A stretch of 64,000 nt of DNA from Nitrosomonas sp. Nm51 (GCF_900111165.1 NZ_FOGH01000004.1:62001-126000), one strand, 5' to 3'. Numbered from the stretch's first letter, positions 27,402-37,934 are shown. Numbers and translations are program-made. Notes: generated by a model from the sequence alone, not told the origin.

Positions 27402-29994
27402 TGGTCGAACCCTTGAATCCTTCAGCCACGCGAAAGTAGACCCGCCTTAAGAATACGCCATTGCCGCGAATCGTACGGCACTGAATTTCATCGGGTCGAA
27501 TCAACATTTGTTTTAAATCATCACCCGCCCTGATTTGCTCAAGATGATCCGGCTTCATGCCAATCTGAATAATCGGCCGATTTGTGCGCGGCTGTGATGG
27601 AAACCAATAGCTGTACATCGCACCGCTGTCACCAAACAGATTACGTGAACGAATATCGAGATTGCCACGCGTATGATTATAAAAATACAAACTGCTTGCA
27701 ACCGACCATTTACTCATTCCAACGACTATTGGTTCCATTCCGGTCTGCTGCCTGACTTCTTCAGCAATCTGTTCAACCACTTGTGTTGTTTCACGCCAGA
27801 AATAATGTTCAGTAAACAAATGATACGGTATGCCGGGTATTCCCAGGACAAGATAATGCAGTATAAACGCATAAACCAGCAAGCAAATCGTGATTGTATG
27901 TTGCCAGGCACGTTGCAACCAGCGAGCAAATTGGTTCACGCCTTCCGTCTGGCCAAGCATCCAGGCAATAGCCGGCAACACTGCCAGCCAGATAGGGCCT
28001 GTCCAATGAAACTTCGGATGATCGAACGTGCTGAATACCAGAAATATCAAAAACGGCACCCCGGTCATGATTTGTATAAACAAGCGCTTTCTGTTCCGTA
28101 TCATGCATTGATCCACCTCCTGATTACAGCCGCTATTTTGAATCAGTGCCAGAACTGCAGCAATGAAGCCTGTAGGCGTTAACAGAATCATGATATAAAT
28201 CAGTAGGAAGTGCACCGAAAACTGATTACTGTTTGCTGTATGCCGGGTTGATTGAAATACAAAAGATACCCAGTCATGCTGGTAATTCCAGATCAGCACT
28301 GGTGAAAAAACAGATAATGCAAGAATAACGGTCAAATAAGGGTGCGGCCGCACCATCCACCGGCGCGCAACCGGATCGATCAGCACAAAAACCAGCGCGG
28401 CCAGCCCCAGCAAACCCAGCGTATATTTAGACAGTAATCCGAGACCAAATGCAACGCCCATACCCAGCCATGCCGTCTGCTGGCCTGCGACCAATGCGCG
28501 TTCCATAAAAAAAAGCGTTGCCATCCAGGCAGCAGCCAGCGGCGCATCCGGCGTCATTAAAAATCCGGATGCAAAGCCCATCGGCAGTACAGAAAACAGC
28601 AATATCGCCCGCAATGCGGTTGATTTATCGTATAGATTTTTTGCATAAGCATAAAGAAAACCCATAGCGGTCAGACTGCAAACGAAAGCCCCTGCGCGAA
28701 CACCCGCCTCGTTATCGCCGAAAACAGCAGTACCCAGCCAGATCAGCCAGGCCACCATGGGCGGATGATCATAAAAACTCAGATCCATATGCTGCGCGTA
28801 CTGCCAATAGTAAGCCTCATCCGGAATAAGTTGCACGAGCCCCAGATAGATCAGTCGTAACAGAATACAAAATGCTACGACACCGATGGCAGCGACACGC
28901 CAACGCATATTTTGTGATGGCAAATGCTGCTTGTTTGGAAAAACGTAAAAAGCGGAACCTAAGTAATTAACCAGCGCAGTTACAGCAATAGCCGGAAATA
29001 TGGCCAGAGGCGGTGGCGCGTGCAGCATATAGACAAACAGCGCCAACACACCGCCGCGCAGCAAAAGCGCGAGCGTACCTACTGTAAAAAAACGTAAGAA
29101 CTGTGCCCATTGCAGATGGTGTGTATTGCAGGAACGGAATGACCAGGTTGCGTTCATCGCATAGTTCACCCCTACCGCAATAAAGAAACTGACGATGTGG
29201 GCCAGAGCGAGTCCGGCTTCACGACTGATCATCCACTGAAATACAAGGATGTCCGCCACCATGCCGAGCAACCCGACCACTGCAAAACGCCCGGCAGTGC
29301 CAATCGATACCGACCCGCCGGCCAACGTCATTAGACGCTGCAAATAAACCAGCTGATGCGAAAATGACAGCTTGGACGCACCATGCGCCCTATCACGAAA
29401 ACAGATTGGAATTTCTTTGACCCGCAGATTACCGTCGTTGGCCATCAGAATTTCAAGCAAAAGTTTGTAGCCGTGAGCCCGTTTTGAAACAGTCGCGGCA
29501 AGTTCACGCCGGAATGCAAAAAAACCTGAAGTCGCATCACTGACATCACAAAAAGGACGGGCCAGCCAACCACCTATCCGGGACAGCATATGTCTGTAAA
29601 AAGTCCATCCCTGAATACCGCCACCGTTTATATAACGGCTGCCAATCACCACATCGTATTGACCATGTAACAAAGGGACTACCAAAGTTTTTAACTGCTC
29701 ATACGGATGGCTCAAATCGGCATCCATAACAACAATAATATCGCTCCGCGCCGCATCCGTTCCGGCCAGAACCGATGCCGTCAAATCGGGCTTGCCAGAC
29801 CTTTCAATCAAATATACGTTTGTATGGTTCTGCCAAGCGCGTATTTTTTCCGGCGTGCCATCGTCTGAATTATCGTCGACAAAAATAACTTCAAAAGTGT
29901 TGGGTGGAATGTTTAATGCGAAAAGACGAGCCAGCAGTAAATCGATATTTTCAACTTCATTCAGTGTAGGCACAACGATCGAAAATTGCGTCAT
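27382..29994 (-). CDS. GT2-GtrA-GT39 fusion glycosyltransferase (polyprenol-linked sugar transfer)
   Basis: This 870-aa three-part membrane protein begins with a dolichol-phosphate-mannose-synthase-like GT2 domain (about 1-235; FVDDNSDDGTPEKI, DADLSHP at 91-97). A GtrA-like four-helix membrane domain follows (about 235-355). The C-terminal ArnT/GT39-like multi-spanning region runs from about 370 (IPDEAYYWQYAQHMDLSFYDHPPM with the acidic catalytic-type motif). One chain could thus make polyprenyl-phosphate-sugar, move it and transfer it to an envelope acceptor; this is inferred from the domains. The last residues TSALSI and the TGA stop lie inside the inverted end of the mobile element, so the native C-terminus has been replaced. 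Confidence 0.88.
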   Translation of the reverse strand: MTQFSIVVPTLNEVENIDLLLARLFALNIPPNTFEVIFVDDNSDDGTPEKIRAWQNHTNVYLIERSGKPDLTASVLAGTDAARSDIIVVMDADLSHPYEQLKTLVVPLLHGQYDVVIGSRYINGGGIQGWTFYRHMLSRIGGWLARPFCDVSDATSGFFAFRRELAATVSKRAHGYKLLLEILMANDGNLRVKEIPICFRDRAHGASKLSFSHQLVYLQRLMTLAGGSVSIGTAGRFAVVGLLGMVADILVFQWMISREAGLALAHIVSFFIAVGVNYAMNATWSFRSCNTHHLQWAQFLRFFTVGTLALLLRGGVLALFVYMLHAPPPLAIFPAIAVTALVNYLGSAFYVFPNKQHLPSQNMRWRVAAIGVVAFCILLRLIYLGLVQLIPDEAYYWQYAQHMDLSFYDHPPMVAWLIWLGTAVFGDNEAGVRAGAFVCSLTAMGFLYAYAKNLYDKSTALRAILLFSVLPMGFASGFLMTPDAPLAAAWMATLFFMERALVAGQQTAWLGMGVAFGLGLLSKYTLGLLGLAALVFVLIDPVARRWMVRPHPYLTVILALSVFSPVLIWNYQHDWVSFVFQSTRHTANSNQFSVHFLLIYIMILLTPTGFIAAVLALIQNSGCNQEVDQCMIRNRKRLFIQIMTGVPFLIFLVFSTFDHPKFHWTGPIWLAVLPAIAWMLGQTEGVNQFARWLQRAWQHTITICLLVYAFILHYLVLGIPGIPYHLFTEHYFWRETTQVVEQIAEEVRQQTGMEPIVVGMSKWSVASSLYFYNHTRGNLDIRSRNLFGDSGAMYSYWFPSQPRTNRPIIQIGMKPDHLEQIRAGDDLKQMLIRPDEIQCRTIRGNGVFLRRVYFRVAEGFKGSTTSALSI

Positions 29995-30024
29995 ACAGAT
30001 TTACTGAACACAAATTTATACTTT

Positions 30025-31044
30025 TTATTTAACATCTCTAATTATTTGCCGCCTCTGATACTTGTTCACAGCGCGGTTGTGATCTGCAAGATTGGTGGAA
30101 AACTGTGACTCGCCATTCCCTTTTGCCACAAAATAGAGCGAATCGGTCGTTGCAGGATTGACTGCCGCATAGATTGATGCAAGACCGGGCATGGCAATCG
30201 GAGCCGGCGGCAGGCCGGAGCGCGTATAGGTATTGTAATCATGATCCGTCTGCAGATCTCTCTTACGCAAATTGCCGTCAAATTGGTCCCCAAGACCGTA
30301 AATCACGGTCGGATCCGTTTGCAAACGCATGCCAATCCGTAACCGATTGATAAAAACGCCTGCAATTTCCGCCCTGTCGCTATCCATTCCAGTCTCTTTT
30401 TCGATAATAGATGCCAGTATCAGCGCCTCATAAGGCGATTCCAGAGGAAGTGATTCCATCCGCTTTGACCAAGCTGCCTGTAAGTGATTCTGCATAGTTT
30501 GATAGGCACGCTGCAACACCTCCACATCAGTACTGTTTTTAACAAAATAATATGTATCGGGAAAAAAAAGACCTTCTGCCGACTTTTCACTGGCACCGAT
30601 TAACGCTAATATTTCCTCATCACGCAACCCAACCGTTGTATTACGTATGCCCGGATGCGCATACAGCGCCTCTCTGAATTGAGAGAAGGTCCAGCCTTCA
30701 ATGAATCTGACTTCATTCTGCCGGACATCACCTTTAATCAGATATTTCAGCAAAGCTATCTGGGTAAATTCTTCGGTCAGATGATAGTCGCCCGCCTTAA
30801 CTGCCGATTCTTTGTTAAGTAAACGTGATAATAGAATGAAAGACCATCTGTCGGGCAGAATACCTTCATCAACCAGTTGTTTACTAATCTGTTTTAAGTT
30901 GCTGCCCGGTTCAATTGAAAACTCATAAGGCACTACTGGCAGTGAAATATTGCGGTGATAATGATAATAGAGCCACCCTATGATCAGAATGGCCATAAAA
31001 ACAAGACCGAGCAGGAAAACAAAAAGGCGTTTGAGCGTAAGCAT
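30025..31044 (-). CDS. mltG: Endolytic murein transglycosylase MltG
   Basis: This 339-aa YceG-family protein has one N-terminal membrane anchor (about 6-28), a LysM-like region (FSIEPGSNLKQISKQL) and a catalytic domain. The catalytic glutamate is E215 in ILASIIEKETG, followed by INRLRIGMRLQTDPTVIYGLG. It cleaves nascent glycan strands at the inner membrane and so limits chain length. It lies 20 nt downstream of fabF, a common location. The usual next genes (tmk, holB) are missing here; the fusion glycosyltransferase follows instead. Confidence 0.95.
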   Translation of the reverse strand: MLTLKRLFVFLLGLVFMAILIIGWLYYHYHRNISLPVVPYEFSIEPGSNLKQISKQLVDEGILPDRWSFILLSRLLNKESAVKAGDYHLTEEFTQIALLKYLIKGDVRQNEVRFIEGWTFSQFREALYAHPGIRNTTVGLRDEEILALIGASEKSAEGLFFPDTYYFVKNSTDVEVLQRAYQTMQNHLQAAWSKRMESLPLESPYEALILASIIEKETGMDSDRAEIAGVFINRLRIGMRLQTDPTVIYGLGDQFDGNLRKRDLQTDHDYNTYTRSGLPPAPIAMPGLASIYAAVNPATTDSLYFVAKGNGESQFSTNLADHNRAVNKYQRRQIIRDVK

Positions 31045-31064
31045 TCGCCGGCGACTGGTTTAAT

Positions 31065-32306
31065 CTATGCTTTTCGGAATACTAGTGTGCCATTGGTGCC
31101 ACCAAAACCGAAAGAATTAGATAATGCAACATTAATCTTCATATCCCGCGCTTCATTCGCCACATAATCAAGATCGCATTGCGGATCCTGATTGTCAAGA
31201 TTGATGGTCGGCGGTGATATCTGATGATAAACGGCCAATGCAGAGAAAATTGCTTCAACCCCACCTGCAGCACCCAGCAAATGTCCGGTCATGGATTTTG
31301 TCGAATTTACTGCCAGCTTCTTGGCGTGCTCACCAAAACAACGCTTTACAGCAATTGTCTCTGCAATATCGCCCAACGGGGTCGATGTGCCATGCGCATT
31401 GACATAGTCAACCTCGGATGGATTCATTCCGGCATTTTTGAGTGCATTCACCATACACCGTGCAGCCCCTTCCCCGTCTTCACTTGGCGCTGTCATATGG
31501 TAGGCATCCGCACTCATACCAAATCCTGCCAGCTCAGCATAGATAGTTGCACCCCTGCGTTTGGCGTGTTCCATTTCTTCCAATACCAATACCCCAGCAC
31601 CTTCCCCTAACACAAAACCATCGCGTGACAAATCCCAGGGCCGGCTTGCGGCTGCCGGATTATCATTACTCACCGACAATGCTTTTGCAGCAGCAAATCC
31701 ACCAATTGCCAGCGGCGTTACACAGGATTCAGCCCCTCCGCAAATCATGATATCTGCATCGTCATATTCAATCATTCGTGCGGAATGTCCAATACTGTGC
31801 GTAGCCGTGGTACAAGCGGTCACGATCGCAAGGTTGGGTCCTTTGTAGCCGTATTTGATGGATAAATTACCTGAAATCATGTTGATGATTGTGCTTGGAA
31901 TGAAGAAAGGTGAAATTTTTCGTGGTCCACCCTTATGATATGCTTCATCGGTACTCTCAATCATGGGCAAACCACCTATGCCCGAACCAATATTCACGCC
32001 GATACGTTCGGCTTCCAGATCGGATATATCCTCTATATCCGCGTCTTTTATAGATTGTATCGCTGCTGCAATACCATAATGAATGAACACATCCATACGG
32101 CGCGCTTCTTTAACGGGCAGATATTCACTGACATCGAAATTTTCGATTTGACCCGCAATTTGTGAGGAAAAAACTGATGCATCGAATCGTGTGATACGGC
32201 CAATCCCGGATTTGCCAGTTACGATATTCTTCCAAGCTGTAGAAACTGTATTACCAACGGGTGAGATAATACCCATCCCGGTTACAACCACCCTGCGTTT
32301 GAACAA
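31065..32306 (-). CDS. fabF: Beta-ketoacyl-ACP synthase II
   Basis: This 413-aa condensing enzyme elongates acyl-ACP in type II fatty-acid synthesis. The Cys-His-His triad is visible as C165 (VTACTTATH), H305 ([11 protein letters not shown]) and H342 ([13 protein letters not shown]). The length is normal. It lies 37 nt downstream of acpP, in the conserved fab cluster. Confidence 0.98.
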   Translation of the reverse strand: MFKRRVVVTGMGIISPVGNTVSTAWKNIVTGKSGIGRITRFDASVFSSQIAGQIENFDVSEYLPVKEARRMDVFIHYGIAAAIQSIKDADIEDISDLEAERIGVNIGSGIGGLPMIESTDEAYHKGGPRKISPFFIPSTIINMISGNLSIKYGYKGPNLAIVTACTTATHSIGHSARMIEYDDADIMICGGAESCVTPLAIGGFAAAKALSVSNDNPAAASRPWDLSRDGFVLGEGAGVLVLEEMEHAKRRGATIYAELAGFGMSADAYHMTAPSEDGEGAARCMVNALKNAGMNPSEVDYVNAHGTSTPLGDIAETIAVKRCFGEHAKKLAVNSTKSMTGHLLGAAGGVEAIFSALAVYHQISPPTINLDNQDPQCDLDYVANEARDMKINVALSNSFGFGGTNGTLVFRKA

Positions 32307-32343
32307 AATGACTCCGCTAAGTAAGAAGTATAAGAATTAATTC

Positions 32344-32583
32344 TTAGTTATTTGCGTTATTATTGACGTAGTCAATTGCTTCCTGCACGGTATTGATTTT
32401 TTCGGCTTGTTCGTCTGGAATTTCGCATTCAAATTCTTCTTCCAGCGCCATTACTAACTCCACTGTATCCAGTGAATCCGCTCCCAAATCGTTTACAAAT
32501 GATGATTCATTCTTGACTTCATCCTCTTTTACACCAAGCTGCTCAGCTACGATTTTTTTAATGCGCTGTTCTACGTTTTCCAT
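32344..32583 (-). CDS. acpP: Acyl carrier protein
   Basis: This 79-aa, very acidic protein has the phosphopantetheine attachment serine S37 in [11 protein letters not shown]. It carries growing acyl chains for the Fab enzymes. A good AAGGA ribosome-binding site precedes the ATG. The 158-nt gap from fabG contains a possible promoter of its own, as is usual for this highly expressed gene. Confidence 0.98.
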   Translation of the reverse strand: MENVEQRIKKIVAEQLGVKEDEVKNESSFVNDLGADSLDTVELVMALEEEFECEIPDEQAEKINTVQEAIDYVNNNANN

Positions 32584-32618
32584 TTAAATGCTTCCTTCTA
32601 AATAAGAAAAAGATTTTT

Positions 32619-32648
32619 GATATAGTAACAAATTTTAAAACTCTGCAA
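32619..32648 (-). promoter_or_regulatory. Possible acpP promoter
   Basis: On the minus strand TTGCAG (32643-32648) and TATATC (32619-32624) are spaced 18 nt, about 36 nt ahead of the acpP start, in an AT-rich gap. This fits a moderate sigma70-type promoter that boosts acpP over the rest of the cluster. Unverified. Confidence 0.35.
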
Positions 32649-32741
32649 AACTAGAACATGGCTTGCGTCGGTGCCGGCAGTAAAAAATTCTACAGAGTGT
32701 CTGCTTAAAAGAATTACATGCAATGATATTCAATTGGATTG

Positions 32742-33479
32742 CTAATCCATATACATACCACCATTTACATGCAAAGTTGAACCAGTAATATAACCTGCTG
32801 CAGAAGAGGCTAGAAAAGCAACTGCCGACGCAACCTCTTCAGATTTTCCCAGCCTGCCAAGCGGGACGTGCTGAACCAGGCTTTGCTGTTGCCCGTCGCT
32901 AAGCGCCCGGGTCATATCGGTATCGATAAAGCCTGGCGCCACACAGTTTACCGTAATATTACGGCTGCCCACTTCGCGCGCCAGTGATTTACTGAAACCG
33001 AACATAGCCGCCTTTGCAGCCGCATAATTTGCCTGCCCAATGTTACCGACGGCGCCCACTACAGAAGAAATATTAATAATGCGTCCATAACGCGCCTTCA
33101 TCATGGCACGAAGTACTGCTCGGCTTAATCGGAACGCCGATTTGAGATTAGTTTCCATAATATCGTCCCATTCTTCGTCTTTCATGCGCACCAGAAGGTT
33201 ATCGCGCGTAATACCCGCATTGTTGATCAAAATTTCAATTTCACCAAATTTCTCACGGATAGTTTCAACAGTACTGTCGATTTGATCGGCATCATTCACA
33301 TTTAAAACAATTCCCGCTCCCCGGATTTCTTCATTTTCCAAATATAAGTCAATTGCTTTCGCGCCATTTTGTGTAGTTGCCGTACCAACCACAATCGCAC
33401 CCTGCGATCCGAGCTTCTGTGCGATCGCCTGTCCGATACCGCGACTGGCGCCTGTTACCAACGCAATTTTATTTTCCAA
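32742..33479 (-). CDS. fabG: 3-oxoacyl-ACP reductase
   Basis: This 245-aa SDR uses NADPH to reduce 3-oxoacyl-ACP. The cofactor motif TGASRGIG lies at 9-16, and the catalytic residues are S139, Y152 and K156 (NYAAAK). I chose a TTG start at 33479. It sits 6 nt after a perfect GGAGG on the minus strand and yields the expected N-terminus (M)ENKIALVTGASRG. The longer frame to 33533 would add an 18-residue tail absent from the family. It starts 60 nt after the fabD stop. Confidence 0.96.
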   Translation of the reverse strand: MENKIALVTGASRGIGQAIAQKLGSQGAIVVGTATTQNGAKAIDLYLENEEIRGAGIVLNVNDADQIDSTVETIREKFGEIEILINNAGITRDNLLVRMKDEEWDDIMETNLKSAFRLSRAVLRAMMKARYGRIINISSVVGAVGNIGQANYAAAKAAMFGFSKSLAREVGSRNITVNCVAPGFIDTDMTRALSDGQQQSLVQHVPLGRLGKSEEVASAVAFLASSAAGYITGSTLHVNGGMYMD

Positions 33480-33539
33480 ATCATGCCTCCATAAAATCCA
33501 TCCTGACACACTCGATATGCTAAGTTTTGCCAATCTTGG

Positions 33540-34484
33540 TTACGAAAGAACGGTACGCGCTTGATTGACTGTATCGCCGTCGAAAAACGACAGATACTGC
33601 AGATTGCGGTCAATACGCTTATTAAGTCCGGTTAATACATTTCCAGGGCCGCATTCAACAATATGCGTAACTCCCTCAGCAGCAATTGCTTTTATCGTAT
33701 CGACCCAGCGAACAGGACTGTACAGCTGATTCGTCAGCATCATTCTGATTGTATCCACATCATCATGCACTTGCACATCAGCATTATGTAATACAGGAAT
33801 ATCGGGCAAACGCAGGTTAGTCTGTGCAAGCCGCTGTTGCATTTTTTCTGCTGCCGGTTTCATTAGCCGGCAGTGCGACGGAATACTCATCGGCAGCATT
33901 ACAGCCCGTTTTGCGCCTTTCTCCTTGGCTATTTCAATCCCTTTCAGAACTGCACTTTTATGTCCGGCAACAACCACTTGACCCGGCGAGTTATAATTCG
34001 CGGCTTCCAGAGATTCTTGCGCGCTTCGCGCTGTGACATTATGACAAACCGCTTCAATAACCGCATCTTCCAAGCCCAGTATTGCTGCCATACCGCCGAC
34101 GCCTTCCGGAACCGATCGTTGCATCTCCTGCGCACGGAAGCGCACTAATTTAAGCGCATCTGCAAAACCAAGCGATCCTGCCGCAACCAATGCTGTGTAT
34201 TCACCTAAACTGTGACCAGCCAGGAGTATCGGCCGACTGCCACCTAATGCCAGCCAACTCCGGTATACAGCAATGCCTGCGGTCAGCATCAATGGCTGCG
34301 TATTCACCGTCAGATTCAGAAGATCAGCCGGGCCTTCATTGACCAGCGACCAAAAATCCTGCCCAAGGACATCGGATGCTTCAGAAAACGTTTCATGTAT
34401 AGCCGGCAGTTCTTTATACTTGCCCATCATGCCGACCGATTGCGAACCCTGACCGGGAAAAACAAAAGCGAATTTCACTGACAT
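33540..34484 (-). CDS. fabD: Malonyl-CoA:ACP transacylase
   Basis: This 314-aa enzyme loads malonate onto ACP. It has GQGSQ near the N-terminus, the nucleophile S92 in GHSLGEY and H204 in IPSHCRLM. I start at ATG 34484 ([15 protein letters not shown]), whose first base is the last base of the fabH TAA codon (TAATG overlap). Upstream in-frame starts would lie inside fabH. Confidence 0.97.
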   Translation of the reverse strand: MSVKFAFVFPGQGSQSVGMMGKYKELPAIHETFSEASDVLGQDFWSLVNEGPADLLNLTVNTQPLMLTAGIAVYRSWLALGGSRPILLAGHSLGEYTALVAAGSLGFADALKLVRFRAQEMQRSVPEGVGGMAAILGLEDAVIEAVCHNVTARSAQESLEAANYNSPGQVVVAGHKSAVLKGIEIAKEKGAKRAVMLPMSIPSHCRLMKPAAEKMQQRLAQTNLRLPDIPVLHNADVQVHDDVDTIRMMLTNQLYSPVRWVDTIKAIAAEGVTHIVECGPGNVLTGLNKRIDRNLQYLSFFDGDTVNQARTVLS

Positions 34485-35440
34485 TACCAGCGGAGTAACA
34501 CCGCACCCCATGTAAAACCGCCGCCGACACCTTCCAACAGCACAAGCTGGTCCTTACGAATGCGCCCATCTTTAACCGCGATATCCAATGCCAAAGGAAT
34601 GGACGCAGCAGAAGTGTTACCGTGCTTATCAACGGTAACGACAACTTTATTCAAGGGTATGCCCAGTTTTTGTGCAGTTGAGCGGATGATACGGATATTG
34701 GCCTGATGCGGGATCAACCAGTCGATATCCGAAGGTTTCAGTTTATTCTCTTCAACAGCCTCAAGCACCACGTCTTCCAGAACTTTTACAGCAAATTTAA
34801 ACACCGTACTGCCTTCCATATTAATGTACGGGTTGCCCTGAACAGCGCCACCCTCAATGCTGCCGGGAACAGATAACACATCCTTATAACTGCCGCTGGC
34901 GTGTAAATGACTTGATAAAATACCGGGCCGATCACTTTGAGATAGCACAACGGCGCCAGCACCATCACCAAACAGAACACAGGTGCTGCGATCATCCCAG
35001 TCAAGTATTTTGGAATAAATCTCACTGCCGACCACCAGCGCATTTCTGCATTTTCCAGAGCTGACAAACTGGTCGGCAGTAGCGAGCGCATAAACAAAAC
35101 CACTGCAAACCGCCTGAATATCAAAAGCCGGACAATTATCCACACCGAGCTTGTTCTGCAGAATGCACGCTGTACTCGGAAAAATCATATCCGGTGTCGT
35201 CGTCGCCACAATAATCAGATCAATATCCCTGTTGGTAATGCCCGCTGCTTTGATGGCTTCCTGACTGGCATACAAAGCCAGATCGCTTGCCTTCTGATTT
35301 TTTTCCGCAATATGACGTTGTGTTATTCCTGTACGTGACCGGATCCATTCATCACTGGTTTCCACCATATTTTCCAAGTCATGATTGGTCAGAATTTTTT
35401 CAGGTAAATAGCTGCCAGTTCCTGTAATTTGTGAATACAT
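34484..35440 (-). CDS. fabH: Beta-ketoacyl-ACP synthase III
   Basis: This 318-aa enzyme starts fatty-acid synthesis by condensing acetyl-CoA with malonyl-ACP. The triad is C112 (VCSGFVYAL), H245 (IPHQANIRI) and N275 (HGNTSAAS). Length and order (plsX-fabH-fabD) are standard. It overlaps fabD by one base, suggesting coupled translation. Confidence 0.98.
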   Translation of the reverse strand: MYSQITGTGSYLPEKILTNHDLENMVETSDEWIRSRTGITQRHIAEKNQKASDLALYASQEAIKAAGITNRDIDLIIVATTTPDMIFPSTACILQNKLGVDNCPAFDIQAVCSGFVYALATADQFVSSGKCRNALVVGSEIYSKILDWDDRSTCVLFGDGAGAVVLSQSDRPGILSSHLHASGSYKDVLSVPGSIEGGAVQGNPYINMEGSTVFKFAVKVLEDVVLEAVEENKLKPSDIDWLIPHQANIRIIRSTAQKLGIPLNKVVVTVDKHGNTSAASIPLALDIAVKDGRIRKDQLVLLEGVGGGFTWGAVLLRW

Positions 35441-35485
35441 TGCTTATCAATTATCTTAAGTGCACGCGTACGGCCGCAAATCCAT

Positions 35486-36499
35486 TCAGGGTTGTTGGGA
35501 GAGTTCAGCCACACGTTCGCTGATACGACGTAACATTCCTCCCCGTACTTCGTCTGCAGCGCGTTTTATCGCAGCAGTAAACGCGATGGTATCAGCAGAG
35601 CCATGACTTTTTATCACAATACCTTTGAGTCCAAGAAAACTTGCGCCATTATACTGACGATGATCAACCCGGCGCTTGAAAGCGTTGATTGCCGGCACGG
35701 CAAAAACACCCGCCAGTTTTGTCAATAAGTTGCGTTTAAATTCTTCCCGCAAATAAGTTGCCAGCATTTGTGCCAGCCCCTCGGATGTTTTTAGCGTAAC
35801 ATTCCCAACAAAACCATCACAGACGACAACATCCGTCGTTCCTTTATAGATATCATCACCTTCTACATTACCATAAAAATTAAGCCCGCTACCACGAAGC
35901 AGATCAGCTGCCTGTTTTACAACATCATTACCTTTAATTTCTTCTTCGCCAATATTCAGCAACCCGACACTGGGCGCGGTTTTATGTTCAATGGAAGCCA
36001 CCAGGGACGCGCCCATTACGCCAAACTGCAGCAAATGCTCAGCGGTACAATTTACATTGGCGCCCATATCCAGTACATACGTATGTCCGATTATGGTCGG
36101 CAAAACCACCGCCAATGCCGGACGGTCGATTCCCGGAATCGTCTTCAAAACGAAACGCGATGTAGCGAGCAACGCACCAGTGTTACCGGCACTGACGCAT
36201 GCCTGCGCCTCTCCTGTTTTAACCAGATTGAGCGCGATACGCATCGATGAGTCTTTTTTGTTACGTAATGCCAGTGCCGGCGATTCATCCATACCAACAA
36301 CTTCGCTGGCCGGATGAATCCGCATCCGCGGACCGGATTTAAGTTTTTCCGCCTGCAGTTCCGCTTCAATAGCTTCCGGGATGCCCACCAGAATAATATT
36401 GGATTCACGATCATGACGCAGAAAACCAATTGCCGAAGGCACTGTCACATGCGGACCATGATCTCCCCCCATGCAATCTATCGCAACGGTGGTGTTCAA
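35486..36499 (-). CDS. plsX: Phosphate acyltransferase PlsX
   Basis: This 337-aa enzyme makes acyl-phosphate from acyl-ACP for phospholipid synthesis. Family motifs are the N-terminal [18 protein letters not shown], the [23 protein letters not shown] block and [10 protein letters not shown]. It follows rpmF by 66 nt in the conserved rpmF-plsX-fabH order. Confidence 0.98.
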   Translation of the reverse strand: MNTTVAIDCMGGDHGPHVTVPSAIGFLRHDRESNIILVGIPEAIEAELQAEKLKSGPRMRIHPASEVVGMDESPALALRNKKDSSMRIALNLVKTGEAQACVSAGNTGALLATSRFVLKTIPGIDRPALAVVLPTIIGHTYVLDMGANVNCTAEHLLQFGVMGASLVASIEHKTAPSVGLLNIGEEEIKGNDVVKQAADLLRGSGLNFYGNVEGDDIYKGTTDVVVCDGFVGNVTLKTSEGLAQMLATYLREEFKRNLLTKLAGVFAVPAINAFKRRVDHRQYNGASFLGLKGIVIKSHGSADTIAFTAAIKRAADEVRGGMLRRISERVAELSQQP

Positions 36500-36565
36500 T
36501 TTCGTAGCCTTTCTGGCCGACTGTATATCAACACTTGAAATGAAAAAACAGAATCAAAAGATCGA

Positions 36566-36748
36566 CTAATCGTCAGATTTTGTGTTTACAACTTTTTTAC
36601 CGCGATAATAACCATTTGGACTGATATGGTGGCGCAAATGTACTTCGCCGGTACCCGGCTCTATCGCTAACGGCGGATTTTTCAGCGCATCATGCGATCG
36701 GTGCATACCACGCTTTGACGGTGATTTCTTATTTTGTTGAACAGCCAT
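36566..36748 (-). CDS. rpmF: Large ribosomal subunit protein bL32
   Basis: This 60-aa basic protein begins [21 protein letters not shown], as bL32 proteins do, with [17 protein letters not shown] in the second half. The zinc-binding cysteines found in some bL32 proteins are absent, which is common in proteobacteria. It lies between yceD and plsX, the classical position. Confidence 0.97.
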   Translation of the reverse strand: MAVQQNKKSPSKRGMHRSHDALKNPPLAIEPGTGEVHLRHHISPNGYYRGKKVVNTKSDD

Positions 36749-36774
36749 ATATTTATAACTCCTTATTCAAATAA

Positions 36775-37281
36775 CTATACCTTTTTCAGCTTCTTCAGAG
36801 CTGCAAACGGGTTTTCAGAATCTGTATTTTCTATCGTTTTATACCGCTTTGGATTATAGATATCACACTCACCTTCCTTATGACGTGAGGATATTGCCAG
36901 ACTCAATATGATTTCTTCCTCAATTAAATTCTGCACATCCATATCTGAAACCGCCAACATTGCATCTACAGATTCACCTTCATCTGCCTGTATTAATTCA
37001 GCCTCAGTTTCCACCAATACCAGTGACCTCTCTATCGCCAGCGGTTGGGTCAAGCTGCCCAAACAACGCTGGCAGCTAAGGTTCATTTCGCCTTTTATCC
37101 GCAAAAACAGATACGGTTTGTTATCCTGGCCAATGTCGCCATTGATCCAATAATCGATTTCACCACTGTTTTCATGAAGAAAATCCTGTACACGATCCAG
37201 ATCAGAGAGCAGTATTTTACCATGACGCTTTCCTGCTTTGCGCACAAAATCAAGAGCATCGATTACAAATCGCACAGACAT
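36775..37281 (-). CDS. yceD: YceD/DUF177 family protein
   Basis: This 168-aa acidic protein of the DUF177 family is linked with large-subunit rRNA metabolism in other organisms. Motifs are MNLSCQRCLGSLTQPLAIERS with a CxxC pair, and the C-terminal NPFAALKKLKK. It immediately precedes rpmF (26-nt gap). A TTGACA/TATAAC promoter directly upstream would leave only about five untranslated bases before the ATG. Confidence 0.93.
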   Translation of the reverse strand: MSVRFVIDALDFVRKAGKRHGKILLSDLDRVQDFLHENSGEIDYWINGDIGQDNKPYLFLRIKGEMNLSCQRCLGSLTQPLAIERSLVLVETEAELIQADEGESVDAMLAVSDMDVQNLIEEEIILSLAISSRHKEGECDIYNPKRYKTIENTDSENPFAALKKLKKV

Positions 37282-37292
37282 AAGGCGCGCAT

Positions 37293-37319
37293 GTTATATT
37301 CTTTGTCTTTAAGTGTCAA
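37293..37319 (-). promoter_or_regulatory. Candidate promoter of yceD-rpmF-plsX-fab cluster
   Basis: On the minus strand a perfect TTGACA (37314-37319) and TATAAC (37293-37298) are separated by 15 nt in the 47-nt gap to the divergent Maf gene. The spacing is short of the ideal 17. The implied start site is only a few bases from the yceD ATG. Confidence 0.45.
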
Positions 37320-37328
37320 AAAATGTAA

Positions 37329-37934
37329 ATGGATGTTTTAAACAAAAAAAAAATTACACGTACCATTGTACTGGGCTCCAGCTCCATTTATCGCAAGGAA
37401 TTACTGAAGCGATTACAAATACCATTTGAAACGGCCAGCCCTGAAATTGATGAATCGATACTACCCGACGAAGCGCCCGAACAAACTGCTCAGCGCCTGG
37501 CTGAAGCCAAAGCCCAAGCCGTAGCCAAATTATATGAACAAGCACTGATTATCGGCTCCGACCAGGTTGCTGTTTTCAACGGCACACATCTGGGTAAGCC
37601 GTTGACCTATGCAAATGCATTCATGCAACTGCAACTGATACGTGGCAATGAGGTCACTTTCTTTACAGCATTGTGCTTGCTGAACAGCCATACAAGCCAA
37701 TTACAGACTCGTGTAGTACCTTACCATGTCAAATTTCGGCAACTGAGCGACCAGCAGATCAAAAACTACTTGGATAAAGAACAACCGTTTCACTGTGCAG
37801 GAAGCGCAAAATCAGAAGGCCTCGGAATTGCATTAATGCAATACATGCGCGGTGACGACCCTAATGCACTCATTGGTTTGCCGCTGATTACGCTCATAGA
37901 AATGTTTAGCAATGAAGGAATTAAAATTATCTAA
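37329..37934 (+). CDS. yceF: Maf/YceF family nucleotide pyrophosphatase
   Basis: This 201-aa Maf protein removes pyrophosphate from non-canonical or modified nucleotides (YceF subfamily: 7-methyl-GTP). It has the N-terminal [19 protein letters not shown] and the conserved EIDES and [10 protein letters not shown] motifs, with the catalytic-type Asp in the latter. It is divergent from yceD, whereas in many genomes yceF simply neighbours yceD-rpmF; that neighbourhood supports the YceF subtype. Confidence 0.93.
   Translation: MDVLNKKKITRTIVLGSSSIYRKELLKRLQIPFETASPEIDESILPDEAPEQTAQRLAEAKAQAVAKLYEQALIIGSDQVAVFNGTHLGKPLTYANAFMQLQLIRGNEVTFFTALCLLNSHTSQLQTRVVPYHVKFRQLSDQQIKNYLDKEQPFHCAGSAKSEGLGIALMQYMRGDDPNALIGLPLITLIEMFSNEGIKII

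Noticed and set aside
33480-33533. Longer fabG start (MAKLSISSVSG...)
   Set aside because: The TTG at 33479 has a perfect GGAGG at the right distance and gives the family N-terminus; the extension is atypical.
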